Position numbers and translations under genes: made by a program. Positions 5,524 to 6,228 of a stretch of 6,228 nucleotides of DNA are shown here, piece after piece (position 1 is the stretch's first letter; every line of letters begins with the position of its first letter). This stretch comes from Hyphomicrobiales bacterium. Lineage in GTDB: Bacteria; Pseudomonadota; Alphaproteobacteria; Rhizobiales; JAJFHR01. The DNA is taken from NCBI GenBank assembly GCA_021775515.1, contig JAJFHR010000051.1, positions 1 through 6,228 on the forward strand. Direction: 5' to 3'. The notes under the pieces were generated by a model. The model saw only the letters and a program-made list of their open reading frames with translations. It was not told the DNA's origin and made no database searches.

Positions 5524-6228
5524 ATGTCAGATCCAGATAAAGCCGACCCTAACCAGCACCGCATATACAAGGAGGATATTGACGCCCTTTTGCACATCAT
5601 GCGGGCCCTGAGAACACCTGAAACCGGTTGCCCGTGGGATCTTGAGCAGGACTTTAAATCCATCGCCCCCTACACGATTGAAGAAGCTTATGAAGTGGCT
5701 GATGCCATTGAGCGTAATGATTTCCCCGATTTGTGCGATGAGTTGGGTGATCTTTTGCTGCAGGTTGTCTATCACGCGCAAATGGCCGCAGAACTTGACA
5801 GGTTTTCTTTTCGCGATGTGGTTGCCGGCATTTGCCGTAAAATGATCCGCCGTCATCCCCACGTCTTCGGCGATGAAAAACAGCGCAGTGCAGGCCAGGT
5901 TGCCGGCATGTGGGAGCGCCTTAAACAACAGGAAAAAAGCGAAAAGAATGGTGGCAATGAAATACTTGAGGATACCACGACGCTTTCTGGGGTGCCTGCA
6001 ACCCTGCCCGCGCTAAACCGGGCAATCAAACTTCAAAATAAAGCGGCGCGTGTCGGATTTGACTGGCCTGACTCCACCCTGATTTTTGACAAAATCATTG
6101 AAGAATTAGAGGAAGTCCGAAACGAAATCAAACCGGATGCCGACAGAAAAGCTGTGGAAGCCGAAGTTGGAGATCTACTGTTTGCCGTCACCAACCTAGC
6201 CCGACACCTTAAAATTAATCCCGAAGTT
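5524..6228 (+). CDS. mazG: Nucleoside triphosphate pyrophosphohydrolase MazG (3' truncated)
   Basis: MazG hydrolyses NTPs and dNTPs to the monophosphate and pyrophosphate, a house-cleaning activity that in E. coli also lowers ppGpp. The 235 codons present include both tandem MazG domains. In the first, EEAYE (53-57) is followed by DELGD (72-76); in the second, EELEE (193-197) is followed by EVGD (214-217). These acidic clusters bind magnesium. Conserved stretches GCPWD (35-39), IAPYTIEEAYEV and RRHPHVFGD (109-117) confirm the family. E. coli MazG has 263 residues, so about 30-40 residues lie beyond the window. The ATG at 5524 adds about 17 residues before the usual start of homology (IDALLHIM), and its ribosome binding site (GAAAG, 5511-5515) is weak. 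A perfect AAGGAGG at 5569-5575 has no suitable start codon after it. The gene is divergent from the LysE-family gene and needs its own promoter, which I could not identify. Confidence 0.95.
   Translation, partial: MSDPDKADPNQHRIYKEDIDALLHIMRALRTPETGCPWDLEQDFKSIAPYTIEEAYEVADAIERNDFPDLCDELGDLLLQVVYHAQMAAELDRFSFRDVVAGICRKMIRRHPHVFGDEKQRSAGQVAGMWERLKQQEKSEKNGGNEILEDTTTLSGVPATLPALNRAIKLQNKAARVGFDWPDSTLIFDKIIEELEEVRNEIKPDADRKAVEAEVGDLLFAVTNLARHLKINPEV

Noticed and set aside
5569..5601. Perfect Shine-Dalgarno AAGGAGG inside mazG as evidence for a later start
   Set aside because: The nearest in-frame ATG (5599) is 23 bases away, too far, and would remove the conserved start of the family; an ATT at 5578 is in frame but only two bases away. 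The ATG at 5524 is kept.
5527..5928. 133-codon minus-strand frame
   Set aside because: It is antisense to mazG, whose two MazG domains are unmistakable; the frame shows no family signature.

Overview
The window reads as a housekeeping segment of an alphaproteobacterial chromosome. The basis is the order holB - metG - tatD/ycfH-like - PhnP-like metallo-beta-lactamase (MBL) hydrolase, which I recall as a recurrent alphaproteobacterial arrangement (usually with tmk upstream of holB). The short, zinc-knuckle-free MetRS and the style of the MBL protein fit this too. Base composition looks balanced, so a moderate-GC lineage such as a marine or Rhodospirillales-like alphaproteobacterium is plausible. 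The genus cannot be told from this sequence.

Layout. Bases 1-522 hold the 3' part of holB (clamp-loader delta' subunit). metG (587-2152), a TatD-family nuclease (2149-2964) and an MBL hydrolase (2961-3761) follow on the same strand, joined by two ATGA overlaps, so they form a translationally coupled operon. A sigma70-like promoter at the end of holB, and a hairpin reaching into the metG Shine-Dalgarno sequence, suggest that metG has its own control. A 117-bp AT-rich gap (3762-3878), packed with inverted repeats, separates this operon from two genes on the opposite strand: a PhzF-family isomerase/epimerase (3879-4724) and, upstream of it, a LysE/RhtB-family exporter (4771-5403). These two probably share one transcript. 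A divergent gap (5404-5523) leads to mazG on the plus strand (5524 to the window end, 3' truncated).

How it fits together. The plus-strand genes are core information-processing and nucleotide-housekeeping functions (replication, tRNA charging, nuclease, house-cleaning NTP hydrolysis). The minus-strand lysE-phzF pair looks like an accessory metabolite module placed between them. Its flanks are unusual: a palindrome cluster on one side, and on the other a short antisense reading frame that resembles the C-terminal tail of RHS/haemagglutinin-type proteins. The latter is speculative.

I found no RNA genes, insertion sequence, CRISPR array or clearly novel multi-gene system. The observations worth a second look are mostly regulatory: two SD-sequestering hairpins, a terminator-like hairpin inside tatD, the palindromic convergent gap and the possible gene relic.
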